Assembly (NCBI RefSeq): GCF_001485415.1 | Contig: NZ_BCMQ01000004.1 | Coordinates: 1-64,000, forward strand | From: Myroides odoratimimus | Lineage (GTDB): Bacteria > Bacteroidota > Bacteroidia > Flavobacteriales > Flavobacteriaceae | DNA length: 64,000 bases | Reading direction: 5' to 3' | Shown: one piece after another, positions 36,505-45,388 of the stretch | How the letters are laid out: every line of letters begins with the position of its first letter | How positions within the stretch are numbered: the stretch's first letter is position 1 | Program-made: the position numbers and the translations under genes | The notes under the pieces: generated by a model | What the model saw: the letters and a program-made list of their open reading frames with translations, nothing else | What the model was told of the DNA's origin: nothing | Database searches by the model: none

Positions 36505-36758
36505 TGTATAATATTGATTGATATAGTGTTGTAATTTATAATTTGTTAATATATCAACTACATAAGTATGTAGTTTTGGTTACAAAAATAAGAAAAATAC
36601 GTAGTAACTTTATTAGTTTTAATGAGCTAATTTTTATGTTTATTCTCTTTATAAGTTCTTTATTAAAGTTGAGAGAGTTTATAATAGGGAAGGTTAGTTA
36701 TATCGTGAAATTTAGATTAGTACAATATATTTATTATGGATCAAAAAGAAAAAAAATT

Positions 36759-37619
36759 ATGATATTATGTGATAAAAAAGATTTGGTTTTAAGAAAAACG
36801 ATTCCAATACTTTTAATTATTTTTAGTTTGTCGTGGTTAGTATATTTTATGGGATATTTTTTTCCTAAAGTAGTATTGCCATTGAATGTTGAAATTTTTT
36901 CTTTTGTAGGTATATCTTTAGCTATTTTCTTAGGTTTTTGTAATAATGCTGCATATGATCGTTTTAAAGAAGGTAATAAACAATTAGCTAATTTAATGTC
37001 ACATAGTAGATCTTTAACTTTTCAAATTCTTAATTTAATAAAGGAAGATTCTAATTTTACAATTCAAGATAAAAGAAATGGAGTTAATATCATTGTTGCT
37101 TTTTGTTATACACTTAATATAGAGTTAAAAAATAAGAATAATTGGAATGATTTAACTCCGTTGATCGCAGAAGATATATATAATAATTTGCGTCAAAAAG
37201 AATTTAAGTCAGCTTATCTTTTGAATGAATTAACAAATTGGACAAATGAACAGTTTATTAATGGGCGAATTGATTTTATTATACGTGCTAGAATGAATCA
37301 TAATATTGAAGAATTATCAAAAGTGTTAGGTGCATGTGAACGTATTGTAGATACAAAAATTCCCTTCGTATATTTTGTATTATTGCATAGGACTATTTAT
37401 ATTTTCTGCTTTCTCTTACCTTTTGGCTTATTAGGCTCAATGTCTTGGTTTATGCCTTTTTTTGTTTTTTTTATATCATATACGTTTATTAGTTTAGATG
37501 CTGTGGTTGCTGAAATAGCTGAACCTTTTAAAGATAGAAAAAGTGATTTGTTGTTAGATCAAATATGTAATGATATTAGTTCTTCATTAAATGAAATTTC
37601 TAAAATTTTACCCCAATAG
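36759..37619 (+). CDS. Bestrophin/YneE-family membrane protein
   Basis: A protein of 286 residues from ATG at 36759. The frame is open upstream to 36543, with further ATGs at 36543 and 36636; the chosen start fits the ~290-residue length of YneE-type bestrophins. Landmarks: 'IFSFVGISLAIFLGFCNNAAYDRFKEG' region and 'SHSRSLTFQIL', which align by eye with E. coli YneE 'VAIAIFLGFRNNAGYARY'; C-terminal helices and 'FVFFISYTFISLDAVVAEIAEPF'. Bestrophins form pentameric anion channels. It is divergent from CLC, giving two anion-channel families side by side. Confidence 0.82.
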   Translation: MILCDKKDLVLRKTIPILLIIFSLSWLVYFMGYFFPKVVLPLNVEIFSFVGISLAIFLGFCNNAAYDRFKEGNKQLANLMSHSRSLTFQILNLIKEDSNFTIQDKRNGVNIIVAFCYTLNIELKNKNNWNDLTPLIAEDIYNNLRQKEFKSAYLLNELTNWTNEQFINGRIDFIIRARMNHNIEELSKVLGACERIVDTKIPFVYFVLLHRTIYIFCFLLPFGLLGSMSWFMPFFVFFISYTFISLDAVVAEIAEPFKDRKSDLLLDQICNDISSSLNEISKILPQ

Positions 37620-38038
37620 GTTATTAAGTTTTTTAGTTAAAGTAGTTCTTTTTGGTTTATTCTAATGTCAAATCCTTTTTGTGGTATTTGTACTTAGTCA
37701 AAATCTATTAAATAAGTTTCTATTCTCTAATCTTCTAAAAAATAGAGTGAATTAAAATTCCAATAATATTAAGTTTAGCTTTTTTAACTATACGATTAAA
37801 ATAAAGGGTAGAGTTCAAAAACTAACTAAATTTTAGTAATAACAAAGGTTATTGTATTTATAATATTATAAGTTATAATTGAGAATAAAATCGGATAAAT
37901 TTGTTTTATTGTAGAAATATTTTTTTGATATGATTTATATGTATTTATTGATATTTTGAAGAGTTTATTCGTATTATTAATATGTTTTAGGGAGAATATG
38001 TTGTAAATTTAGAACATATAATATTAAAACTTATTTTT
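37620..38038 (+). other. Intergenic region upstream of the Crp/Fnr gene
   Basis: About 420 bp, AT-rich, with no gene or clear palindrome. Confidence 0.4.
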
Positions 38039-38626
38039 ATGATTGATGCTGAAATTTTACTACGTTACAATGGATTTATTAGGGAATTTAATAAGTCAGA
38101 TGTTATTGTTGTTCAAGGTGAAGAAGCAAAGTATTATCACCAAATAGTAGAGGGCAAAGTAAAGATGAGTAATTTAAACGATGAAGGTAAAGAATTTATT
38201 CAGGGAATATTTTCAGATGGAGAAAGTTTTGGTGAACCGCCTTTGTTTATAGGAATTAATTACCCAACTAGTGCAATTGCTCTGACTCATAGTAGTATAA
38301 TTTTAATTGCAAAAGAAGATTTCTTTAGATTATTAAAGAAAGAGAAGGAATGTTGTTATGAGTTATTGCAATTTTTATGTTATAGGTTGTATTATAAGTC
38401 TATTATGGCACCTAAGATATCATGTAATAATTCAGAAAAAAGGGTATTAACATTACTTGGATTTGTAAAAAATAGACAAAGAGGAAAAGGTGAATTACGT
38501 ATAGAGTTAACACGCCAACAAATAGCTGATATGACAGGATTAAGAGTTGAAACTGTTATCCGAGCAATTAAAGAACTTGAGAAAAAGCACTTGCTTCGTA
38601 TAGAGAGAGGTAAATTATTTATCTAA
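38039..38626 (+). CDS. Crp/Fnr-family regulator of the nos island
   Basis: A protein of 195 residues. N-terminal cyclic-nucleotide-binding-like beta-barrel ('GEEAKYYHQIVEGKVKMSNL', 'GIFSDGESFGEPPLF'), dimer helix, and C-terminal winged HTH 'LTRQQIADMTGLRVETVIRAI'. The recognition helix keeps the Glu and Arg that in FNR/DNR contact TTGAT half-sites (E-T-x-x-R), although the intervening Ser is Ile here. There is no N-terminal FNR cysteine cluster, so it is not an Fe-S FNR; a heme or NO-sensing DNR/NnrR-like role is plausible. It converges with the nos operon, and a TGAT-N4-ATCA box lies before that operon, making this the likely activator (inference). Confidence 0.85.
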   Translation: MIDAEILLRYNGFIREFNKSDVIVVQGEEAKYYHQIVEGKVKMSNLNDEGKEFIQGIFSDGESFGEPPLFIGINYPTSAIALTHSSIILIAKEDFFRLLKKEKECCYELLQFLCYRLYYKSIMAPKISCNNSEKRVLTLLGFVKNRQRGKGELRIELTRQQIADMTGLRVETVIRAIKELEKKHLLRIERGKLFI

Positions 38627-38660
38627 AAAAAGATCAACAGAGCCATAGGCTCTGTTGATC
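38625..38660 (-). terminator. Terminator between the Crp/Fnr gene and the nos operon
   Basis: Perfect 13-bp stem GATCAACAGAGCC / GGCTCTGTTGATC with 3-nt loop; the T run (TTTTTTT) lies on the minus-strand side, so it terminates the nos operon. It also overlaps the Crp/Fnr 3' end. Confidence 0.85.
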
Positions 38661-38689
38661 CAACATACTCAAAAATAAAAAAAATAACA

Positions 38690-39472
38690 CTAAAAGTTTT
38701 TCTTTTTAGAAGTTAAATAAATAGAAAAAACTGGAATAGCTGCCCATAATAAAAGAATAAAAAACGATATAGTACTACCCAAATTGTCTCCAAAGAATTT
38801 CTTGAAAACTGCACCGGTATACCCTAGAAGTGCTGATATATCAAGTTTTAATATGATTAAAATACGAGATAAATCTATAGGATTTAGAATAGTACCTATT
38901 AGTGATATATTTTCTAAAGGGTAATCTCCGAAGATCATTAATATACTCAAAAATATACCATCGTATATAACAGCTAAAAAAAGCCATAATAAAATAGAGA
39001 ATCCAAAACCTTTTATCTTATTCTCATTTTTTAATCCAATATTATAGGCTAAAGCACTAAAGATAAATGTCAGAAAGGTACCTGTAGTGAGCAGTAGGAT
39101 AAAATGAGTAATGATATCTGAGGCGAATAATCCGTAACATATAAATGGAATACCTAATCCAATAAGTAAACTCATAGATAAGGATAAAGCAACTCCTAGA
39201 TATTGGCCTATAAAAATAGATGATCTTTTAATGGGTAATGCTAGTAATAACTCAGTGAATTCCTTAGAATCATAATAGTACATAATTCCAAATATTGTAC
39301 TTATCAGAGGGACTAGCACAATAATTATATTCATAAGTGTAATAATTGCTTTCCCTATGTCATTATTTAGGAATAGTAGAACAAATCCTAATGCTAGATA
39401 GAATAGTAAGTAGATATAACTCCATCTACTTCTGATCAGATCGTAGAAACTATATTTAAGAATTTTAAGCAT
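38690..39472 (-). CDS. nosY: NosY, ABC transporter permease of the nos system
   Basis: A protein of 260 residues with six TM helices; typical opening 'MLKILKYSFYDLIRSRW' and 'YYYDSKEFTELLLALPIKRS'. Forms the membrane part of NosFY, which moves a sulfur species or supports copper loading of the NosZ CuZ centre together with NosD. Starts 2 bp after nosF; last gene of the operon. Confidence 0.88.
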   Translation of the reverse strand: MLKILKYSFYDLIRSRWSYIYLLFYLALGFVLLFLNNDIGKAIITLMNIIIVLVPLISTIFGIMYYYDSKEFTELLLALPIKRSSIFIGQYLGVALSLSMSLLIGLGIPFICYGLFASDIITHFILLLTTGTFLTFIFSALAYNIGLKNENKIKGFGFSILLWLFLAVIYDGIFLSILMIFGDYPLENISLIGTILNPIDLSRILIILKLDISALLGYTGAVFKKFFGDNLGSTISFFILLLWAAIPVFSIYLTSKKKNF

Positions 39473-39474
39473 AA

Positions 39475-40176
39475 TTAATTGTCAGTTAAAATATTAGCAA
39501 TGGCATGTTCAAAATTATCTTGTTTAGTTAAATTTTTGAGTTCTTGAATAGTACCATTAAAGTAAATCTTTCCTTCAAGTATAAAAACAATTTTATCAGA
39601 GACCTCCTCTACAAAGCTCATAATATGTGAAGTAACAAGTATTATTTTACCTTTTTTCTTCTCTCTAATTATAAGTTCTTTTAAGATAATTAATGCAGCT
39701 GGGTCTAAACCTGTAGTAGGTTCATCAAGTATTAGTATAGGATTGTCAAATAAGAATGTAAGTAGGAGGTTTACCTTTTGTTTTGTACCACCAGAGAGTT
39801 TGTTTAGTTTTTTGTTTAAGAAAGGAGAAAGCTTAAAAATATCAATGTAATAGCTTTCGTCAATAGATTTTTCATTTCTAAGATCTTTAATCATTTTGAT
39901 TAACTCTAATACCGTGATATTATTCGGAAAGTTTGCTATCTGAGGTAAGTAGTCAATATCTTTTCTATAGTTCCAATTTTTTGATATTTCTTGGTCATTG
40001 ATACATATTGTCCCTTTATCAGGGAACACCATACCCAGTATGCATTTATTCAGAGTTGTTTTACCACTTCCATTAGGACCCAAGATTGCTATGACTCCTT
40101 CTTCTATGCTTAAGTCAATACCTTTTAAAACTTGTATTTCTCCAAATTTTTTATGTAAATCATTTATTGCTATCAT
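39475..40176 (-). CDS. nosF: NosF, ABC transporter ATPase of the nos system
   Basis: A protein of 233 residues: Walker A 'GPNGSGKTTLNK' (~33-41), Q-loop 'YLPQIANFPNN', ABC signature 'LSGGTKQKVNLLL', Walker B 'PILILDEPTTGLDP', H-loop 'VTSHIMS'. Overlaps the end of nosD by 17 bp and is followed by nosY after 2 bp, as in other nos clusters. Powers the NosDFY complex at the inner membrane. Confidence 0.92.
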   Translation of the reverse strand: MIAINDLHKKFGEIQVLKGIDLSIEEGVIAILGPNGSGKTTLNKCILGMVFPDKGTICINDQEISKNWNYRKDIDYLPQIANFPNNITVLELIKMIKDLRNEKSIDESYYIDIFKLSPFLNKKLNKLSGGTKQKVNLLLTFLFDNPILILDEPTTGLDPAALIILKELIIREKKKGKIILVTSHIMSFVEEVSDKIVFILEGKIYFNGTIQELKNLTKQDNFEHAIANILTDN

Positions 40177-41413
40177 GTTTAATTTGTTTTATAAAAGGTT
40201 TAGAATCAATTAGATTGTCAGGTGTGAATACAGGTGCTACTTTTTCAGAGAAATCAATAATATCCACAAATAGACTGCGTAAAAAGATTATAGATTCAGG
40301 TGTTTTATTTACCACATAAGAAAATAGTCGAATAGGTCTATACGGGACATCGCCTATACCATCTTTATCAAGATCATAACCTGAATAGTTACTCCAGTAG
40401 TTTCCTTCAAAACTATTCTGATTCAATTGACCTTGATATAGTAAATCAAAAGAGTTATTTAGGAAGTTGTTGTTGTTGACTTTATTTTGATAATTAGCTC
40501 CCTTAGAATTGATAGCCCATCCGTTGTTGACAAAGTCATTGTGAAGATATTCCACTCTATTAGATCCTTCAATATTTATTGCTGTTGTATTATTTTTAAA
40601 TAGATTGTAAGAAATACTCGTATCATTAACTTCTTTTAACAGTACTCCGTATGCAGCAGATCCCCAATTATCACTAAAGGTATTATGATACATCTTCATA
40701 AATTTAGAAAACATAATAGCAACGCCAGCACCATTCTTTGTAAAAGAGCAGTTAGAGACTGTATCATTATTAGAAAACATAAAGTGGAGTCCATATCTAA
40801 CATTTTGTTTACTAATGTTATTATCTATTGTACAGTAACTTGAGAATTCTAGATAGATACCGTCCCTAACTTTCTCTACATAATTATTCTTTATTTCTAT
40901 ATAGTTGCTATACCAGAGTTGTATGCCATTTCCAGAATTAAACTCGCTCTTAGCTTTTCCATAGATCTTGTTATTTAAGACTTTTCCATTTTTAGATTTT
41001 TCTAAGTAAATACCAAAGAATAAGTCTTCAATGATGTTATTTTTAATTACAAAGTTTTGACTTTCTCGTACTCTAATTGCGGCATAATCTTTAATATAGC
41101 TAGTACCCACATTAATGATTTTGAAGTCTTGTATTGTCACATCATTAGCCTTTACTATAAAAATTTCTCCTTTGTTATCACCATCTATAGTTGCGTTGTT
41201 TCCTTTTATGGTTAGAGGTTTATTTATTAAAATATCTGTTTCCTTATATGTGTCTGACTCAACATTTATTACATCGTTGTCTTCGGCAAGTTCAATAGCT
41301 TTCTTAATGGATGTAATAGTTGAATTTCTACTGACAGTGATAGTCTTAGCAACCCCACAAAACCCTTGTGTAAGTAACAATAAAAACAGAAAATTTTTAA
41401 ATATTAGATTCAT
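40160..41413 (-). CDS. nosD: NosD, periplasmic nos maturation protein
   Basis: A protein of 417 residues: signal peptide ending CGVAKT, then parallel beta-helix (PbH1) repeats from ~70 to ~330 ('NATIDGDNKGEIFIVKANDV', 'LWYSNYIEIKNNYVEKVRDG', 'NNDTVSNCSFTKNGAGVAIM') and the NosD end motif 'NYWSNYSGYDLDKDGIGDVP' followed by 'YRPIRLFSYVV'. Matures the tetranuclear CuZ centre of NosZ with NosFY. Located between nosL and nosF. Confidence 0.93.
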   Translation of the reverse strand: MNLIFKNFLFLLLLTQGFCGVAKTITVSRNSTITSIKKAIELAEDNDVINVESDTYKETDILINKPLTIKGNNATIDGDNKGEIFIVKANDVTIQDFKIINVGTSYIKDYAAIRVRESQNFVIKNNIIEDLFFGIYLEKSKNGKVLNNKIYGKAKSEFNSGNGIQLWYSNYIEIKNNYVEKVRDGIYLEFSSYCTIDNNISKQNVRYGLHFMFSNNDTVSNCSFTKNGAGVAIMFSKFMKMYHNTFSDNWGSAAYGVLLKEVNDTSISYNLFKNNTTAINIEGSNRVEYLHNDFVNNGWAINSKGANYQNKVNNNNFLNNSFDLLYQGQLNQNSFEGNYWSNYSGYDLDKDGIGDVPYRPIRLFSYVVNKTPESIIFLRSLFVDIIDFSEKVAPVFTPDNLIDSKPFIKQIKHDSNK

Positions 41414-41449
41414 AAGTATGTGAGATTTTGTTTGAATAGGTGACGATTT

Positions 41450-41887
41450 TTAATGTCTTTTTATTTGTTTAACAATATCTGTATAGGTGTATATTTTGCC
41501 AGAGTTTTGTTCTATAAGTTTTTGTGCTTCTTGATTTGTCTTGGTCGCAGATAAGAATGCCCCCATTGGGCTTGGGATGTTCTTAGAAATAATAAAAGTA
41601 GCTTCTTTAGCAGGGATTAAAGTACCTGGATTTGTAAGATCAGAAACAAGTATATGTAAATAAGGTCCTTGATTTTGTTCGTTTTCCGCTGTATAAGAAA
41701 TCATGCATTCAATTGCGTCAAACTTATAGTTCTTTCCTTTATCTGTGACTACCTGTGAGGCATGCTTGTTATCTACTATCCCCATTTTACAGAAATCACA
41801 ATTGTCTACTCCATATTCGATAGGAGAGATTTTAGCTGTACATGAACAAAAAAGAAGTATAATACCAATTAAGTAATAAGTTTTCAT
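41450..41887 (-). CDS. nosL: NosL, copper chaperone lipoprotein for NosZ
   Basis: A protein of 145 residues: lipoprotein signal (lipobox FCSC, Cys14 or Cys16), Cu(I) site 'NCDFCKMGIVD' (C30, C33, M35) and 'FDAIECMISY', then a NosL-type alpha/beta domain. Delivers Cu(I) to apo-NosZ. One base after the upstream membrane-protein gene and 36 bp before nosD. Confidence 0.92.
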   Translation of the reverse strand: MKTYYLIGIILLFCSCTAKISPIEYGVDNCDFCKMGIVDNKHASQVVTDKGKNYKFDAIECMISYTAENEQNQGPYLHILVSDLTNPGTLIPAKEATFIISKNIPSPMGAFLSATKTNQEAQKLIEQNSGKIYTYTDIVKQIKRH

Positions 41888-41888
41888 A

Positions 41889-42497
41889 TTAATTGTTTTT
41901 TATTTTTCGGCCTATTAAGTAAGCAATAAAAGTTAATAACATACCGAATGCCATTAAATATGCCCCTGTATGAGGATAAGAATATGCATCAAAGTTTAAG
42001 ATTTTTCGATGACCAAATAGGGGAGGTTCATAGGTAAGTGGATTACCAGCTGAATCTACCATTTTCATAATGGCATGTGGATCTAAATCACTTCCATATT
42101 CTATTAACCAAAGATTGAAGTCATACATGCCTGCTATTCCTAATACAGCCATTAAAATCAACCAACCTAAGAATAAACTGGGTTTTACTTTATTAAATAA
42201 TCCAGCTATACCAATAGCAATACCTAAGACAGCCATTGAAGCGATTACAATAGGAAAGACTGTGAATTCCCACATTTGTTCAGGTTTAGGAATTGTTTTC
42301 ATTCCAATATAGTGATTAAGACCATCTATGTTTTGAAGATCAAATTCTTGAACACCTTTAATCCCATCTATATATATGTCCATACCTAAAGGGATGGGAT
42401 ATTGAGGGGCTCCTAGTTCTATATTCCACAAGGGGAAGTAGAATAACGATAATAGTAAAGATGAACCTATTATCATTAATATGGATGAATTTCTCAT
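41889..42497 (-). CDS. Membrane protein between nosZ and nosL (NosB-like)
   Basis: A protein of 202 residues from ATG at 42497 (an in-frame TTG 24 bases upstream is less likely). One N-terminal TM ('ILMIIGSSLLLSLFYF'), a periplasmic loop with 'LGAPQYPIPLGMDIYI' and 'GLNHYIGMK', then three TM helices ending 'FGMLLTFIAYLIGRKI'. Conserved-looking His residues ('NHYIGM', 'HRKILNF', 'YPHTG') might bind metal or heme. Position directly downstream of a clade II nosZ is that of nosB; by position I call it NosB-like, with no motif proof. Probably tied to electron supply or NosZ assembly. Confidence 0.6.
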   Translation of the reverse strand: MRNSSILMIIGSSLLLSLFYFPLWNIELGAPQYPIPLGMDIYIDGIKGVQEFDLQNIDGLNHYIGMKTIPKPEQMWEFTVFPIVIASMAVLGIAIGIAGLFNKVKPSLFLGWLILMAVLGIAGMYDFNLWLIEYGSDLDPHAIMKMVDSAGNPLTYEPPLFGHRKILNFDAYSYPHTGAYLMAFGMLLTFIAYLIGRKIKNN

Positions 42498-42586
42498 TTT
42501 ACATTTTTTAATAAAGGACAAAGCTTATAAGCTTTGTCCTTTAAAGAATTAAATAAAATAATACGTATAATTTAGAGGATGGCTAC

Positions 42587-44545
42587 TTATTCATCATCTA
42601 ACGACCATGACAATTCAATTTTAGAATCGGCAGGTGATACTCTAACATAACCTTGCATTTCTTGGTGTAATGCAGAGCAGAAATCTGTACAGTAGAACGG
42701 CCAGACTCCGACTTGTTTTGGTTCCCATACAATAGTTTCTGTTTTACCAGGAGTTATAAGTAACTCAGTTGTATTAGCTCCTAACATTGCAAAACCGTGA
42801 GGAACGTCAAAATCTTGTTCTAGGTTTGTAATATGGAAGAATACTTTATCTCCAACTTTAACACCTTCAATATTATCAGGAGTAAAGTGACTTCTAATCA
42901 TAGTCATGTATACATGTACTTCATTCCCTTTTCTAATAACTTTAGTGTCTTTAGGTGACTTAGCTACTGCAGGGTGTTTATTTTCATCCAGTTTGTAGAT
43001 TTGTCTAGATTTGTTTTTAATTTTATCTGCTTTAATAGCAGCAGCGTAGTGTGGTTCTCCAATAGTTGGGAAATCGAGGATTAACTCCATTTTATCCCCT
43101 GAGATATCATACAATTGAGCTGAGTGGTTAAGATCAGGTCCTACAGGTAAATATCTATCCTTAGTTATCTTATTCATTGCTACCATGTATTTGCCATCAG
43201 GTTTTCTAGAGTTACCACCAGGGATCATTAAGTGACCTACTGAGTAATAAGTAGGTTTTCTATCAATAATCTCCCAAGTTCCTAATTTCCATTTAACTAC
43301 TTCTGAAGAAATAAAGAAAGTAGTATAAGCATTTCCTTTTCCATCAAATTCAGTGTGAAGAGGTCCTAATCCAGGTTGTTCTACTACTCCTGCAAGTACA
43401 TCGTCAAATTTTAGAATAGGCAATCCATAAGCTTCACCATCAAACTTTTTCTTTTCGATTGCATCTAACATTTTAGTAAAAGAGTGAACGGTTAGGTTAG
43501 CAGATAATTTTCCATTTCCGATAATGTATTCTCCTGAAGGATCAACGTCACAACCGTGAGGTGATTTAGGAGTAGGAAGTAGGTAAACTAATCCAGGAAG
43601 CTCACTAGCATCTAAGACAAGAACTTCTTCTTTCATTGTACTTGTAGCAGTGTGAGTATTATTGTCAAACTTGTTATGAGCATATTTTGCAGGCATTTTT
43701 TTACCTTTCCCTGCTTTGATATATTCTTCTGCTTTTTTCCAGTTTACAGCAGCTATAAAGTCTTTGTCATTTTGTGATGAATTGACCTCTAGTAAGCTAT
43801 GCGCTTCTTCTGTATTATAAGTAGTAAAGAAGAACCATCCATGAGATTTACCTCTACCAGGGTGTGCTAAATCATAGTTAAAACCAGGCATTTGAATTTG
43901 GAAGGCTAAGTCCATATCTCCTGAATCTTGATCAACTTTGATAAAAGATAATGACCCTTTAAAGTTACCTTTATAATCTTTAATAGGCATATCTCTTTGT
44001 GGAATAGGTACAGAGAATCTAGTACCTGCTACTACGTATTCTGTGTTTTCTGTTACAAAAGAAGAACTGTGGTTACCAGCACTATTCGGAATTTCTATAA
44101 TTTCTGCTGTACTGAAATCTTCTAAGTCAATTCTAGCAATACGCGGAGTATTATTACCATTGATAAATATCCATCTTCCGTCAAGCTCTCCATTTGTTTG
44201 AGAGATATCAGGATGGTGAGAGTCATCCCAAGGTACGAAGCCATGAGAAGTCATTAACATTGGTTTAGTCTCTTCACTATATCCATATCCTTTTTCCGGA
44301 TCTTGTGAGAATACAGGAATTACTTTAAAAAGCCTTCCTGATGGTAGGCCATAGACAGATAATTGTCCACTAAAACCACCAGAAAAGAAACCATAGTATT
44401 CATCATATTCGCCGGGTGCTACATATACTTTTTCAGCAGCATTAGAAGATATTGCTCCCTTGTTACTTTGTTTTGAATTGCTACAACCAATTAAAAATAA
44501 AGAAAGAAAACAACTCGTTAATAATATATTAAGGTTTTTTTTCAT
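42587..44545 (-). CDS. nosZ: Nitrous oxide reductase, clade II (lipoprotein type)
   Basis: A protein of 652 residues. N-terminus is a Sec lipoprotein signal (lipobox LIGC, Cys21), not a Tat signal, which marks the clade II 'atypical' NosZ. Seven-bladed propeller with His ligands of CuZ in motifs such as 'WDDSHHPDIS', 'GRKSHGWFF'-like 'GKSHGWFFFTT', 'PKSPHGCDVDPSGEYI', 'GPLHTEFDGKGNAYT'. C-terminal cupredoxin with the CuA motif 'CTDFCSALHQEM' (C619, C623, H627, M630) and 'DVPHGFAML'. It reduces N2O to N2 in the periplasm or outer face. First structural gene after the cytochrome c gene. Confidence 0.97.
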   Translation of the reverse strand: MKKNLNILLTSCFLSLFLIGCSNSKQSNKGAISSNAAEKVYVAPGEYDEYYGFFSGGFSGQLSVYGLPSGRLFKVIPVFSQDPEKGYGYSEETKPMLMTSHGFVPWDDSHHPDISQTNGELDGRWIFINGNNTPRIARIDLEDFSTAEIIEIPNSAGNHSSSFVTENTEYVVAGTRFSVPIPQRDMPIKDYKGNFKGSLSFIKVDQDSGDMDLAFQIQMPGFNYDLAHPGRGKSHGWFFFTTYNTEEAHSLLEVNSSQNDKDFIAAVNWKKAEEYIKAGKGKKMPAKYAHNKFDNNTHTATSTMKEEVLVLDASELPGLVYLLPTPKSPHGCDVDPSGEYIIGNGKLSANLTVHSFTKMLDAIEKKKFDGEAYGLPILKFDDVLAGVVEQPGLGPLHTEFDGKGNAYTTFFISSEVVKWKLGTWEIIDRKPTYYSVGHLMIPGGNSRKPDGKYMVAMNKITKDRYLPVGPDLNHSAQLYDISGDKMELILDFPTIGEPHYAAAIKADKIKNKSRQIYKLDENKHPAVAKSPKDTKVIRKGNEVHVYMTMIRSHFTPDNIEGVKVGDKVFFHITNLEQDFDVPHGFAMLGANTTELLITPGKTETIVWEPKQVGVWPFYCTDFCSALHQEMQGYVRVSPADSKIELSWSLDDE

Positions 44546-44567
44546 AATTGATACTTTTTATATATTT

Positions 44568-45092
44568 CTAAAGTGTTCTGAAGTATTCAAGAACCGCTCG
44601 TGCATCTTCTTCTGACAGGTTCTGATTTGCCATTGGAGCTCCGTTAAATTCTTTTAAAAGGTCTTTTGCTAAAGGATCCTTCTCTAACATCTCTTCTGGT
44701 TTAAGAATCATATTCATGACCCATTCAGGAGAGCGTCTTTCAAGAATTCCTTTTGGTGCAGGACCAATAAATTTCTTATCAAGTTTGTGGCAAGCAGTAC
44801 ACATATTTTTGTAGATTTCCTGTCCTTTACTTGCCATGGCTTGATCTATATCACCTAATTTTACTTCTTTGATTGGACCAACACCTTTATTGTTTAATTC
44901 AACACGTTCTGAAGCTGGTAAATTACTATCATTTGAAGCAGTTGTCTTTGTTGATTGTTCTTCAGTTGTTTCTATCTTTCTTTCATTAGTTATAATATTT
45001 TCTTCTGTATTATTTGTTGATTTATTATTACAAGATACTATTGTAATACAACTAGTAGCTAATAGGAATAATGAAAAGGATTTTGAAATCAT
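44568..45092 (-). CDS. c-type cytochrome lipoprotein, electron donor candidate for NosZ
   Basis: A protein of 174 residues: lipoprotein signal (Cys21 in TIVSC), a Thr/Glu/Asn-rich linker (~25-60), then a class I cytochrome c domain with heme site CTACH (98-102) and probable axial Met154 ('NGAPMANQ'). Ends 'ARAVLEYFRTL'. It is the first gene of the operon, 22 bp before nosZ, analogous to the nosC-type cytochromes of clade II clusters, so it probably passes electrons to NosZ CuA. Confidence 0.9.
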   Translation of the reverse strand: MISKSFSLFLLATSCITIVSCNNKSTNNTEENIITNERKIETTEEQSTKTTASNDSNLPASERVELNNKGVGPIKEVKLGDIDQAMASKGQEIYKNMCTACHKLDKKFIGPAPKGILERRSPEWVMNMILKPEEMLEKDPLAKDLLKEFNGAPMANQNLSEEDARAVLEYFRTL

Positions 45093-45120
45093 TACAATTA
45101 ATTTTTAAATGTTATGTGAC

Positions 45121-45128
45121 CAAAATTA
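45121..45128 (-). promoter_or_regulatory. nos operon promoter -7 box
   Basis: On the minus strand TAATTTTG matches TAnnTTTG, ~30 bp before the cytochrome c start codon. No -33 TTG at the expected spacing, consistent with an activator-dependent promoter. Confidence 0.6.
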
Positions 45129-45140
45129 TATGGTTTTCGC

Positions 45141-45163
45141 ATCATAATTTATGATTCGAATCA
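45141..45163. promoter_or_regulatory. FNR/DNR-type box upstream of the nos operon
   Basis: TGATTCGAATCA at 45152-45163 is a perfect palindrome and fits the FNR/DNR core TGAT-N4-ATCA. Its centre lies ~43 bp upstream of the estimated transcription start (about 45114), a class II activator position. It overlaps a second palindrome ATCATAATTTATGAT (45141-45155). Confidence 0.7.
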
Positions 45164-45388
45164 CAAAGTGAGAAATAAAAGGACAAAAACATCTTTTTTT
45201 AGAAGCTCAAATTCTAAGTATAGATAAAATAGGATCGAATCGTTACTATAAGGGGTGAAAATTGGTGAATATAGAGTAAAAATGGTCTTATTTATTTTAG
45301 GTATAAATAAAGAGTTTTAGAACAAATTGAGAAGTATTATTAGAACAGTGTAGGTATATCTGAATTTGTTTTTAGAATATATCATCGT

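Noticed and set aside
36543..36758. Extended N-terminus of the bestrophin-like protein
   Set aside because: The added 72 residues have no similarity to YneE-type proteins and would make the protein longer than the family; a start at 36636 cannot be fully excluded.
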